Shown: in pieces, positions 1 through 6,612 of the stretch
Layout: each line of letters begins with the position of its first letter
Numbering within the stretch: the first letter of the stretch is position 1
NCBI GenBank assembly: GCA_031431235.1
Contig: JANPDA010000053.1
Coordinates: forward strand, 1-6,844
Reading direction: 5' to 3'
DNA length: 6,844 nucleotides
Source of the DNA: JANNSW01 sp031431235
GTDB taxonomy: Bacteria > Pseudomonadota > Alphaproteobacteria > Rhizobiales > Hyphomicrobiaceae
The notes under the pieces: generated by a model
Databases searched by the model: none
Told to the model about the DNA's origin: nothing
The model's input: only the letters and a program-made list of their open reading frames with translations
Position numbers and translations under genes: made by a program

Positions 1-88
1 CCACGAACGGCTGATATTCCGAACCGAAGGACGCGATTTCCGGCTTACCGATGTGGCGGTAAAAGTCGTGAAGGAGATCGTTGCTTGA
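1..88 (+). CDS. 3' end of an unidentified plus-strand gene (partial)
   Basis: Reading from base 2, the plus strand is open from the window edge to a TGA at 86-88 and encodes about 28 C-terminal residues ending in DVAVKVVKEIVA. The other two plus frames give a less protein-like reading or an early stop. The composition (alternating hydrophobic and charged residues, a helical amphipathic end) and the perfect hairpin overlapping the stop support a genuine gene end. Too little remains to assign a family. It converges on the small minus-strand gene at 97-255, leaving only 8 bp between the two stop codons. Function unknown. Confidence 0.5.
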   Translation, partial: HERLIFRTEGRDFRLTDVAVKVVKEIVA

Positions 89-106
89 AGGGATGGCTAT
101 CCCTTC
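87..106. terminator. Shared hairpin between convergent gene ends
   Basis: Bases 87-94 and 99-106 form a perfect 8-bp inverted repeat (GAAGGGAT / ATCCCTTC) around the 4-base loop GGCT. The hairpin contains the stop codons of both converging genes. On the plus side it is followed by a pyrimidine-rich stretch (CTCTCTCC) rather than a clean T run, and on the minus side there is no T run. A bidirectional terminator or mRNA 3'-end stabiliser is the natural reading from its position and symmetry. Efficiency as an intrinsic terminator is uncertain. Confidence 0.6.
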
Positions 107-255
107 CTCTCTCCAGAGCCCAAGTCGTCCTTCGCACGTTCAGGTCGGGCAGGAAGACGGTTTAACGCATCACTCGGACGGGCCTTCAGCGCGCGACAAA
201 CCCGAACCAACTCCGCAACCCGCTTCAAACGAGCGGTAATCGCTTCCGGGGTCAT
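97..255 (-). CDS. Small hypothetical protein, 52 aa
   Basis: This is a 52-residue reading frame starting MTPEAITARLKRVAELVRVC and ending GSGERKG. I chose the ATG at 255 because GAGG (265-268) sits 9 bases upstream; the frame is open farther to a TTG at 309, but no ribosome site supports that start. The first half is a predicted amphipathic helix (about residues 3-27) rich in Leu, Val, Arg and Lys. The second half is basic and Pro/Arg-rich and probably disordered. There is no signal peptide or membrane segment. The family is not recognised. The good start signal and the terminator-like hairpin at the end favour a real gene, but its length leaves doubt. Confidence 0.5.
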   Translation of the reverse strand: MTPEAITARLKRVAELVRVCRALKARPSDALNRLPARPERAKDDLGSGERKG

Positions 256-569
256 ACTCAGTCGCCTCGGGTCGCTCACGACGCTGCCACGCGCGTCGAC
301 CGTCGGCAATTGTCTCGAGCCGGACTCGCATGTCGCGATCTGGCGAATGATACTGACTCCGGATGATTACTTCTCTCTCCGTTTCCCCGGAGACCGCAGA
401 GCGTTCATCCGGGGCCCAGGTCCCGGCGCTGTGCGGCTGCCGCACTTCGCCCTCGGTCCCGGCTCTCATGCGGGCGCAAGTCGGCGTCGAACCGAGCCAT
501 CTGGTGGCCCGCCCTCTGCCGGGAAAACGGGAATGGATCAACCGGACTCGGTGTGCCGCGGCCGACGCC
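256..569. other. Gap with no convincing gene
   Basis: This stretch lies between the small gene start and the MFS gene stop. Frames open here on both strands give Arg/Pro/Gly-rich products with no start signal and no recognisable motif. Two perfect 6-bp inverted repeats are present: 376-381/388-393 (TCTCCG/CGGAGA, 6-base loop) and 431-436/440-445 (GTGCGG/CCGCAC, 3-base loop). Either could form 3' structure for the MFS transcript, but neither is followed by a T tract in that direction. The promoter of the small gene presumably lies near 260-320; I see no clear consensus. Confidence 0.4.
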
Positions 570-1742
570 CTACCTGACCCCATGCGCCGTCTTCCAGCGT
601 TCCCGCAGCCACATCAGCAGGAGGAACACCGCGAACAGGATCGCCAGCGAATAGGGAAAGCCGTCCGGCCCGAAGGTTTGGAACGCCCAGCCGGCGACCA
701 TGGCGCCAACCAGCGCGCCGAGCCCCCAGGTGGTCGCCATCGCCGAGGTTCCAGCCACCAGGTCGGCGCCGGAAAAACGCTCGCCCACCTCGGCCAGCGC
801 GATCGTGTAGATGCCGACGGAGGTCGCGCCGACGAGCATGAGCAGCGGCCACAACCAGACCGTGCCCATCGCGGAGGGGATCAACGCGGTGAACACCATG
901 GTGACGATCGCGAGCCCGGCCATCACGCGGCGCTTGGGATATTTGTCGCCGAGCCAGCCGATCGGCAATTGCAGCCCGACATTGCCAAACGAGAGCACGC
1001 TCAGGAGGATCGCCGCCTCGCGCTCGCTCATGCCGTGACGCACGCCGTAGACGGGCAGGAACCCGAGGCAGGCGGAATCGAACACGGCAAAGGCGCCTAC
1101 GGCGAGCAACAGCACCGGCGCACGCGGGGCAAAGGTGAAGAACGAGGCGGCGCCCGCACCCTCGTGGCCCTTCGCTGCCTCCTCGCGCACCATCATGATC
1201 GGGAGCGACGCTGCGAGCAGCACGGCTGCACCGACCCAGAACGGGAGTGCGCCGTCGGTGCCGGTGATGGCGATCACGCCCGGTCCGAGCCCGAAGCTCA
1301 GCGCCAGCACGCTGGCATAGAGCCCAAGAATGCGCGTGCGATAGGGACCTTCGGCGAACTGGATGACCCAGGCCTCGCTGACCGAGAACAGGGTCGACAC
1401 CGCGATCCCTTGCGCGAAGCGCAGGAAGAACCAGCCCCAGAAGATCGGCGTCAACGGATAGAGCAGCACGATGAAAGCCGCCAGCGCCGCCGCTCCCAGC
1501 GCCACCACACGCGCGCCGAGCCGGGCAACCAGCGGTGGCACGATGAAGCCGGCAAACAGGATGCCGACCGGGGCCATCGAGGTATTGTAACCGATCACGT
1601 CGGCCCGCACGCCCTCGCGCTCCATGATGAGCGACAACAGCGGAAACATTTCTCCCAGCGCGAACCCGAACACGGTCACGCAGGCAATGGCCGCCACGAG
1701 ATTTTTGATGCGGCTTCTATCGATGACGGCGGTTTGGGTCAT
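570..1742 (-). CDS. MFS transporter, 12-span
   Basis: This 390-residue protein has the size and hydropathy of a 12-helix major facilitator. The N-terminal half includes a TM2-3 loop PLVARLGARVV (70-80) and the TM4-5 region FAQGIAVSTLFSVSEAW (109-125) followed by YRTRILGLY (134-142) and GLGPG (151-155), a pattern seen in YcaD-like MFS proteins. A polar linker (186-200) precedes the second half, where GWLGDKYPKRRVM (262-274) is the repeat of MFS motif A. The protein likely works by proton-coupled export or import at the inner membrane; the substrate cannot be told. It starts 24 bp after the TauE-like gene and is probably cotranscribed with it. The upstream bases (CATCCCC before ATG) contain no Shine-Dalgarno match, so translation may depend on the upstream gene. 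The family call is firm; the specific role is open. Confidence 0.93.
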   Translation of the reverse strand: MTQTAVIDRSRIKNLVAAIACVTVFGFALGEMFPLLSLIMEREGVRADVIGYNTSMAPVGILFAGFIVPPLVARLGARVVALGAAALAAFIVLLYPLTPIFWGWFFLRFAQGIAVSTLFSVSEAWVIQFAEGPYRTRILGLYASVLALSFGLGPGVIAITGTDGALPFWVGAAVLLAASLPIMMVREEAAKGHEGAGAASFFTFAPRAPVLLLAVGAFAVFDSACLGFLPVYGVRHGMSEREAAILLSVLSFGNVGLQLPIGWLGDKYPKRRVMAGLAIVTMVFTALIPSAMGTVWLWPLLMLVGATSVGIYTIALAEVGERFSGADLVAGTSAMATTWGLGALVGAMVAGWAFQTFGPDGFPYSLAILFAVFLLLMWLRERWKTAHGVR

Positions 1743-1766
1743 GGGGATGGGCGTAGCCGGACCCGC

Positions 1767-2513
1767 TCACCCCGGCAAGAGGGTGAGGAGGCCCTGAGCA
1801 CCCGTCGCGATCGCCATCAGCGCGAGAATGGCCAGCACGACCCGGCGGAAGCTCTCCTGATCGACCATGCGGAAGCCTCGCGCTCCGATCGCTACGCCCG
1901 CAAGCAGGGCCGGCAGAAACAGCGCCGCCCGCCAGACATGCTCGAGCGTAATCATGGCCGCCCCGCCCTGCACGGCAAGCCCGACGAGGTCGACCCCAAG
2001 GAAGAGTGCGATCAGCGAGGCACGCCCGGCTGCGGCTCCGGCGGGCGAGGAGAAGAAGAAGAGGATGAGTGGGGGACCGCCGATGCCGAAGGCGCCGTTG
2101 AGCAGCCCTGCCGCGGCTCCGGTCGCAATCGTTGCCGCAGTGCCCGGCATGCGCTGCAACGCAAAGCCCTGGGCGAGCAGGGCGACGGCGGTCAGCACGA
2201 ACACGCCAAGCGCGATCCGCATGGTCGCTTCGGGCACATGAGCGAGCAGCCAGACGCCGGCGGGTGTGCCGAGCATCGTGCCGGCGAGCAGGATCGCGAC
2301 CGGCCGCCAGCTGATCTGGCGCCAGACGCCCGGCAGCAAATGCAGGCTCGCCACGATCTCCATCAGGAAGACGGAGGCGATCACCTCGACCGGGGCGACG
2401 ACGAGCGAGAGCGCGGTGATGGCGATGAGGGAGAAGCCAAAGCCCGAGAACCCGCGTACGATCGCGGCGAGGAAGATGCAGAGGATGGCGTAGAGCGTGG
2501 TCGGGAGATCCAT
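1767..2513 (-). CDS. TauE/SafE family permease
   Basis: This 248-residue membrane protein has about eight predicted spans and the internal duplication typical of the TauE/SafE (former DUF81) family. The first-repeat motif is RGFSGFG (20-26) and the second-repeat motif is NGAFGIGGPP (139-148). Characterised members are implicated in exporting sulfite, sulfoacetate or related organic anions during sulfonate metabolism; that is family knowledge, and no sulfur gene is visible here. The ATG at 2513 is the first possible start, because an in-frame TAG lies 12 bases upstream. No Shine-Dalgarno sequence lies at normal distance; the nearest GGAG is about 19 bases away. It heads a likely two-gene unit with the MFS transporter. 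Family assignment is strong and substrate assignment is not possible. Confidence 0.92.
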   Translation of the reverse strand: MDLPTTLYAILCIFLAAIVRGFSGFGFSLIAITALSLVVAPVEVIASVFLMEIVASLHLLPGVWRQISWRPVAILLAGTMLGTPAGVWLLAHVPEATMRIALGVFVLTAVALLAQGFALQRMPGTAATIATGAAAGLLNGAFGIGGPPLILFFFSSPAGAAAGRASLIALFLGVDLVGLAVQGGAAMITLEHVWRAALFLPALLAGVAIGARGFRMVDQESFRRVVLAILALMAIATGAQGLLTLLPG

Positions 2514-2818
2514 GGCGGCGCGAGACTATCAACTCCAGGGTCCGCGCTCGCTGGCCAGTTCGCATCTTCATTCAAGCCAGCGCAGCCTACTTCCGCCCCC
2601 CTGTCGCCATCTCTCGAGCCGCTGCCGCGCGTGCCGATAGGCAACCAGAATCGAGAGCATTGACGCGGCGCCACCTCCGTGCAGGGCCCGCTGCTCTTGC
2701 AGCCATCATCCGAAGGCGAGGAAGGAAAACATGCCAGCGGAGAGCCCAGGCGTATCCCGCCCGAGCCCTCCGCTCGACTCACTCGATAGCGGCCCTCAGG
2801 CCCGCTCGATTGCGGCGA
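2514..2818. other. Intergenic gap between the amt unit and the tauE-like unit
   Basis: These 305 bp separate the small membrane protein stop from the TauE-like start, both on the minus strand, and should hold the end of one transcript and the promoter of the next. There is a small perfect hairpin at 2690-2694/2699-2703 (GCTGC/GCAGC, TCTT loop) and an imperfect one near 2788-2806 (AGC-GGCC / GGCC-c-GCT with one bulge). Neither has a T tract. No convincing -35/-10 or -24/-12 promoter is visible upstream of 2513. A 42-codon plus-strand frame at 2731-2859 has a good ribosome site but is judged accidental. Confidence 0.4.
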
Positions 2819-3034
2819 TCAATACCGGTCGATCGCCTTCTTCGCCTTGTCGCTGTTGACAAGGCCCTTCATTTTGCCGAGCTCGGAGTTCTCGTGGCCG
2901 ATCTGCCAGATCTGCCAGACCACCCAGAACGCGATCCCCACTATGGCGAGGATGAACTCGGAGCCCTGGAAGGGGTAGATCGCCCCGACGTTGGCCAGAT
3001 CCACCGCCCAGCTCGTCAAACCGATTGTCGACAT
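2819..3034 (-). CDS. Small single-span membrane protein encoded after amt
   Basis: This 71-residue protein has an extracytoplasmic-type N-terminus (1-24), one strongly hydrophobic helix (about 26-46, FILAIVGIAFWVVWQIWQIG) and a charged, Lys-rich C-terminal tail (47-71). Trp37, Trp40 and Trp43 are spaced three apart and would line one face of the helix. The ATG at 3034 is supported by AAGGGAGA (GGGAG at 3044-3048), 9 bases upstream. It begins 18 bp after the amt stop, so cotranscription and translation in fixed proportion with the transporter are likely. I do not recognise a named family. Position and topology suggest an accessory or regulatory subunit of the Amt protein, but this is inference. 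The gene itself is convincing: it has a clean start, a coherent topology and tight operon spacing. Confidence 0.82.
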   Translation of the reverse strand: MSTIGLTSWAVDLANVGAIYPFQGSEFILAIVGIAFWVVWQIWQIGHENSELGKMKGLVNSDKAKKAIDRY

Positions 3035-3052
3035 GATTTCCGTCTCCCTTGC

Positions 3053-4504
3053 TCAACGGTTGGCAGTAGCTGCTGCCACGGCCAGCTCGGCCGCTTTCAC
3101 CTCGGCGATGGCGCTATCGTAGGCATCGTTCTGCACGATATCGAGACCCGCGATCTCGATCTCGGGCGGCACCCGCAGCAATCCGAACATCTTGAGGATC
3201 AGCGACAGGATCAGCATCGGGATGAATCCCAGCACGAAGAACATGATCACCGCGCCAAGGAAGTTGCCCCAGGGCGAGATCGTCGCGAAGCCCGCGTAGG
3301 GCGAGCTCGGCGCACCCCACAACATGAAGCCAGCGACGACGACCCCCAAGAAGCCGCCATAGCCGTGCACCGCGACCGCCCCGACCGCGTCGTCGATCTT
3401 GAAGACGCGCTCGACCCAGTAGTGCAGCTTGTAGCAGATGCAGGGAATGACGGCGCCGATCAGCATGGCCTGGATCGGGTGATAGAGATCGTTGCCGGCG
3501 GACGCCGCGACGATGCCGCACAGGCCGCAGCTGTAGGTCCAGAAGGCATCACCCTTGGAGATGAAGTATCCGGCCAACATGCCGCCCGAGAGCGACATCA
3601 GGAAGTTGAAGGTGATGGCCGAAAGCGTCGTTGGTGCGAGATAGATGTTGGTCGCCGTCCAGGTGACGCCGGTGATCTCTCCAGCGATCGTCGCGGGCGC
3701 GATCAGCGGGATGTTGCAAGCGGCATAGAAGCCCCAGAAGCCCGTGTAGATCAGGAACAGGCCGATCGTCACCAGCCAGGGATTGTGCGGCGGGATATCG
3801 CGCGGAGTGCCGTCGGCGCGGAACTTGCCGATGCGGGGTCCGAGCACGATCAGCACCGCCAGCGCCGAGCCGCCGGCGATTGCATGCACCACGCCCGAAG
3901 CATAGGCGTCGTGGTAGCCGAGATACTTGACCATCCAGCCAGTGGCGCTCCAGCCCCACGAGGCATCGATGATCCAGGTGACCGACCCCACCAGAACCGC
4001 CATCAGCCAGAATGCGCCGGAGCGCACGCGCTCGATGATGGCCCCGGAGATGATGGAAGCCGTCGTGATCGAGAACAACAGGAACGCCGCCCAGAACACG
4101 CCGTTGAGGCGGTGCCACGTGGCGGGACTGTTCAATGCATCGGCTGCGGTGATGCCATAGGCCGTGTCCGTCGCGTTCACGCCCGACAGATGCGGCGCCA
4201 TCAGCGGGCTCCAGGGAGCCGCGACCTTGTTGGGATCGTAGGGCAAGGCATCGGGAACGAAATTGAACCAGTAGAACCCGCTCGGAAACGCGAAATAGAT
4301 CCACCAGCCGAAGAAGAAGAACGTGACGGTGACGAGCGGGATCGCCATCGTGTTCTTCATCAGCGTGTGCATGTGATTGCGGCGGCGGCTGACGCCGACC
4401 TCGTACATGCAGAAGCCGACATGGATCAGAAACATGAAAACGACCGTCACCCAATAGTAGAATTCGGTGAAAATCACGTTCAGTGAACTGAGATTATCGC
4501 CCAT
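3053..4504 (-). CDS. amt: Divergent Amt-family ammonium transporter
   Basis: This 483-residue protein has about 11 predicted spans and the Amt/Mep/Rh core. By-eye alignment with E. coli AmtB keeps Asp160 as D199 and both pore histidines as H207 (in SGVVHAIAGG) and H380 (in AVAVHGYGGF), plus gate residues F107 as F144 and F215 as F259. W148 is probably W183 or W185. Ammonium conduction through a trimer in the inner membrane is therefore likely. Unusual points: the GWFGFNAGS segment reads GFWGFYAACN, so Ser219 becomes C263; Asp313 becomes G375; and a long, Pro-rich loop (about 75-134) enlarges the extracytoplasmic side. The cytoplasmic tail keeps RVPPE and GLD (444-455) but lacks the usual HGE-AY ending. 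I chose ATG 4504 over the in-frame GTG 4516 because a G-rich ribosome site lies 7 bases upstream. A small membrane protein gene follows, and a sigma-54-type promoter lies upstream. Confidence 0.93.
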   Translation of the reverse strand: MGDNLSSLNVIFTEFYYWVTVVFMFLIHVGFCMYEVGVSRRRNHMHTLMKNTMAIPLVTVTFFFFGWWIYFAFPSGFYWFNFVPDALPYDPNKVAAPWSPLMAPHLSGVNATDTAYGITAADALNSPATWHRLNGVFWAAFLLFSITTASIISGAIIERVRSGAFWLMAVLVGSVTWIIDASWGWSATGWMVKYLGYHDAYASGVVHAIAGGSALAVLIVLGPRIGKFRADGTPRDIPPHNPWLVTIGLFLIYTGFWGFYAACNIPLIAPATIAGEITGVTWTATNIYLAPTTLSAITFNFLMSLSGGMLAGYFISKGDAFWTYSCGLCGIVAASAGNDLYHPIQAMLIGAVIPCICYKLHYWVERVFKIDDAVGAVAVHGYGGFLGVVVAGFMLWGAPSSPYAGFATISPWGNFLGAVIMFFVLGFIPMLILSLILKMFGLLRVPPEIEIAGLDIVQNDAYDSAIAEVKAAELAVAAATANR

Positions 4505-4511
4505 AGCGTTT

Positions 4512-4519
4512 CCCACCCC
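4512..4519 (-). promoter_or_regulatory. Ribosome binding site deciding the amt start
   Basis: On the minus strand GGGGTGGG ends 7 bases before the ATG at 4504. The in-frame GTG at 4516 lies inside this site and has no purine-rich element of its own, which argues for the shorter protein beginning MGDNLSS. Confidence 0.55.
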
Positions 4520-4586
4520 ATAGCTTGTTGACCGCCTGTCCTATGCGCACCTTTGGCGCCCCGGCCGCTGACACAGGTCGGCAATT

Positions 4587-4601
4587 CCGCACTTGGTGCG
4601 G
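4587..4601 (-). repeat. Inverted repeat in the predicted amt leader
   Basis: CCGCAC (4587-4592) and GTGCGG (4596-4601) form a perfect 6-bp dyad with a 3-base centre, about 83 bases upstream of the amt start. It could be an RNA hairpin in the leader or a protein site. The arm spacing (GCAC-N3-GTGC) is too short for a normal NtrC site, which needs N7. Confidence 0.4.
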
Positions 4602-4675
4602 TCGTCATTATGGTTTGGAAGCCGCTTTCGCCCCCCGAGGCGCCGGACGACCCGGCCTCCAGTCCCCACGACCCT

Positions 4676-4705
4676 CTCCAAAGGAGGAAACCACTCCTTC
4701 AGGAG
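4676..4705 (-). promoter_or_regulatory. Alternating CTCC/GGAG arms, possible switching leader
   Basis: Four arms alternate: CTCC 4676-4679, GGAG 4683-4686, CTCC 4694-4697 and GGAG 4702-4705. Adjacent arms can form two small hairpins. Alternatively the middle arms extend to a single 6-bp stem (AAGGAG 4681-4686 with CTCCTT 4694-4699), which excludes both. The block falls inside the leader predicted from the sigma-54-type promoter at 4759-4775. An RNA switch or a site for an RNA-binding regulator is possible; the stems are short, so chance is not excluded. Confidence 0.35.
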
Positions 4706-4758
4706 GATATATAGGAATCTGCACAATCTTCCCCGAAAGGCAATCGGTTTTCTCGGGA

Positions 4759-4775
4759 GGCAATATTTGTGCCCA
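4759..4775 (-). promoter_or_regulatory. Sigma-54 (-24/-12) promoter for amt and the small protein
   Basis: The minus strand reads TGGGCACAAATATTGCC. GG (4774-4773 or 4773-4772 by register) lies exactly 10 bp before GC (4761-4760) when the second and third G are used, with CAC after GG and TTGC at -12, matching the RpoN consensus GGCAC-N5-TTGC. Transcription would start near 4749 and leave a leader of about 245 bases before amt. NtrC-activated RpoN promoters are common for amt genes (family knowledge). No perfect NtrC dyad is visible upstream; GCAC-N7-ATGC at 4917-4931, within the permease 3' end, is a one-mismatch candidate. Confidence 0.6.
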
Positions 4776-4838
4776 CCGTGCAACTCGCGCGGGCTTCGAC
4801 TGCGGCCTGCGGTTCAGTTGCCATGTTCACATATCAGC

Positions 4839-4866
4839 GCCGGCGGCCCCCGAGGGAGCTGCCGGC
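4839..4866 (-). terminator. Candidate terminator of the permease gene
   Basis: Bases 4839-4847 (GCCGGCGGC) and 4858-4866 (GCTGCCGGC) form a 9-bp GC-rich stem with one G-T pair and a 10-base loop, beginning 21 bases after the permease stop codon. There is no T run after it on the minus strand, so it may act as a 3' stabiliser or a Rho-assisted end rather than a classic intrinsic terminator. Confidence 0.45.
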
Positions 4867-4887
4867 TGCCTTTCGTCGTGCGTGCGC

Positions 4888-6585
4888 TTAGAGCGGGAAC
4901 AGGTAGTTCGTGATCAGCACCACGGCGATGCCGGCCACCAAGGTCAGATATGGCAGCATGCCAGCCTTGCGTTCACCGAGATCCTGGCCCTTGAGGCCCA
5001 GCTCAGCGAGCGCACCCTTGGGGAACTGCCCGCCGTCCTGGACGTAGTGGCGGTAGTAGAACACCGGGATGATCAGCGCGGCGAACGCAAATCCGATCCA
5101 GAGTGCGTTCGTGAACCCCCAGACTTTGGCACCCGCGCCCATGAAGGCGAGGTTGACGAAGGCCAGCAGCGTGTTGAGGGCGATCAGCCACGAGGGTGCC
5201 CGGTAGGGGCGCTCGATGTGCCCGCTGTCGATGCGATGCATCCAACCCGCATTGAGGTTCAGGAAGTTGAAGATGATGTAGCCGACGTTCGACACGGCGA
5301 GGATGAAGAAGTAGCCGCTGGCATCCGAGGCGATGGCCAGCAGGAACAGATTGAATACGAGATCGGTCCACATGGCCCGCGTCGGCGCGCCATGCGAGTT
5401 CACGTGAGAGAGATACTTTGGCAGCCAGCCGTCGACGGAGCCCTGATAGAGCGTGCGCGAGGAGCCGGCCATGGCGGTCATGATGGCGAGGATGAGCGCG
5501 AGGATCATCAACACGACGAAGATCTGCTTGATCAGCACGTTGCCGCCCGCGACCATGTTGGCCATGGCATCGGCGACGCCTGTTCCCGCCACGATCCCGG
5601 GGGCCTTCATGCCTTCGACGCCCAGCACGCCCTGGAAGGTGAATGGCACCAGGATGAAGAGCACGATGCAGACGAGACCGGTGTAGAAGATCGCCTTGAA
5701 CGTGTCGGTCTTGGGATTGCGGAACTCACTGGTGTAGCAGACCGCCGTCTCGAAGGCGTAGGTCGACCAGGCGGCGATGAACATGGCGCCGAGAAACAGG
5801 GTCCAGCCGACGTTGCCTTCCGCACTCGGCCAGAACGGACCCGAGACGTTGTCCGGATTGAACCCGCCGTTCAGGATCGGCACGATGCCGACGATGAACA
5901 ACAGGATTATGATCAGCATGCCGATCCACTTCTGCGTGCCGGCCGTTCGTAGAATACCGCGATGCTGGATTGCGAAGACGATCAGCATCAGGATCGTACC
6001 GATGAAGAAGGTCGAGTTGAAGTTGAGCGTGCCGAGGCCCGGGATGGCGATGCTGAAAGCGTTGAACGAGGCGAGCCAGGGCGTATTGGCGGCCGTGATG
6101 GCGGCGACTGCGTCAGCTGCGGCCTTGCCGGCGTTCACCGGATCGGCGAGCCAGGCGACGACCTCGGGCGAGGTTTCAGCAAAAGTCGGCACCGGCGCGA
6201 CGGCGTTGAGGATGTAGCCTGCCGCGATCGCGCAACCGAGCGAGAGCACCGGCGACCAGGAGAACCAGTTGCACCACACCGACAATGGAGCGACGAACTT
6301 CGAATAGCGCAGCCACGCTGTTGCTCCATAGATCGAGGCGCCGCCGGACTTATTGGGGTGGAGGCCTGCGATCTCGACATAGGTGAAGGACTGCAGAAAG
6401 CCCATCAGCACCGAGATGGTCCAGACCACCCAGGCGAGATTGCCCGCCGTTCCCGCAATGCCGCCGATCGAGAAGAGCACGAGCGCGGGCACGCCGCTCG
6501 CAACCCAGAATGCGCCCTTCCAGTCGATGGCGCGGACGAGCTCGCCAGACGATCCGGCTTTGGCGCCCGAAGAAGTAGCCGACAT
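4888..6585 (-). CDS. APC-family amino acid permease
   Basis: This 565-residue permease of the amino acid-polyamine-organocation superfamily has at least 12 predicted spans and a short hydrophilic N-terminus. TM1 carries the substrate-site glycines in FSIGGIAGTAGN (38-49), followed by KSGGASIYG (79-87). TM6 and the next loop read WSTYAFETA (273-281) and SEFRNPKTDTFKAI (286-299), the APC FE..EE-NP-rd-p-AI signature with Ser-Glu in place of Glu-Glu. GSSRTLYQGSVDGWLPKYLS (374-393) and APTRAM (400-405) match the conserved TM8-9 region. A 50-60 residue insert (about 131-186) is long for the family. It probably imports an amino acid or another nitrogenous compound at the inner membrane; the substrate is not deducible. 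The ATG at 6585 follows GGGGAGG by 7 bases, which rules out the longer open frame to 6792. A sigma-54-type promoter and amt downstream suggest nitrogen control. Confidence 0.93.
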   Translation of the reverse strand: MSATSSGAKAGSSGELVRAIDWKGAFWVASGVPALVLFSIGGIAGTAGNLAWVVWTISVLMGFLQSFTYVEIAGLHPNKSGGASIYGATAWLRYSKFVAPLSVWCNWFSWSPVLSLGCAIAAGYILNAVAPVPTFAETSPEVVAWLADPVNAGKAAADAVAAITAANTPWLASFNAFSIAIPGLGTLNFNSTFFIGTILMLIVFAIQHRGILRTAGTQKWIGMLIIILLFIVGIVPILNGGFNPDNVSGPFWPSAEGNVGWTLFLGAMFIAAWSTYAFETAVCYTSEFRNPKTDTFKAIFYTGLVCIVLFILVPFTFQGVLGVEGMKAPGIVAGTGVADAMANMVAGGNVLIKQIFVVLMILALILAIMTAMAGSSRTLYQGSVDGWLPKYLSHVNSHGAPTRAMWTDLVFNLFLLAIASDASGYFFILAVSNVGYIIFNFLNLNAGWMHRIDSGHIERPYRAPSWLIALNTLLAFVNLAFMGAGAKVWGFTNALWIGFAFAALIIPVFYYRHYVQDGGQFPKGALAELGLKGQDLGERKAGMLPYLTLVAGIAVVLITNYLFPL

Positions 6586-6592
6586 GTTTGTT

Positions 6593-6599
6593 CCTCCCC
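6593..6599 (-). promoter_or_regulatory. Strong ribosome binding site of the permease
   Basis: GGGGAGG on the minus strand ends 7 bases before the ATG at 6585. It fixes the start at MSATSS and shows that the open frame farther upstream is leader, not coding. Confidence 0.8.
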
Positions 6600-6612
6600 G
6601 TGGTCTTGTTTC

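Larger units (their letters stand above)
4505..4887. other. Regulatory gap upstream of amt
   Basis: These 383 bp between the permease stop and the amt start hold, in minus-strand order, the hairpin 4839-4866, the sigma-54-type element 4759-4775, the alternating arms 4676-4705, the dyad 4587-4601 and the ribosome site 4512-4519. No frame in it looks like a gene; the frames open on either strand lack start signals and recognisable motifs. Confidence 0.6.

Noticed and set aside
431..445. GTGCGG/CCGCAC dyad as a copy of the one at 4587-4601
   Set aside because: The arms are the same six bases in swapped order, with different centres and no shared flanks. Two such short GC-rich dyads in 6.8 kb are expected by chance.
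363..2663. Plus-strand open frame of 766 codons opposite the MFS and TauE-like genes
   Set aside because: The product is Arg/Gly/Asp/His-rich with no domain pattern, while the opposite strand encodes two textbook transporters. Such long antisense frames arise from GC-biased third codon positions.
2381..2782. Minus-strand frame of 133 residues in the gap upstream of the TauE-like gene
   Set aside because: Its second half is an out-of-frame reading of the TauE-like gene and the first half is Ser/Gly/Pro-rich with no start signal.
2731..2859. Plus-strand frame of 42 residues with a good ribosome site (GGAAGG before ATG)
   Set aside because: The product is Ser/Pro-rich with no structure, it overlaps the end of the small membrane protein gene in antisense, and a single good purine stretch is easily accidental.
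2660..4486. Plus-strand open frame of 608 codons opposite amt
   Set aside because: Highly charged low-complexity product fully antisense to the Amt gene, with no start signal.
4581..4598. Possible sigma-54 element (GTGCGGAATTGC on the minus strand)
   Set aside because: The position that should be GG at -24 is AA, so the invariant doublet is missing.
4525..5952. Plus-strand open frame of 475 codons running into the permease gene
   Set aside because: Antisense to the APC permease and charged low-complexity for most of its length. Its first part crosses the regulatory gap without protein-like sequence.
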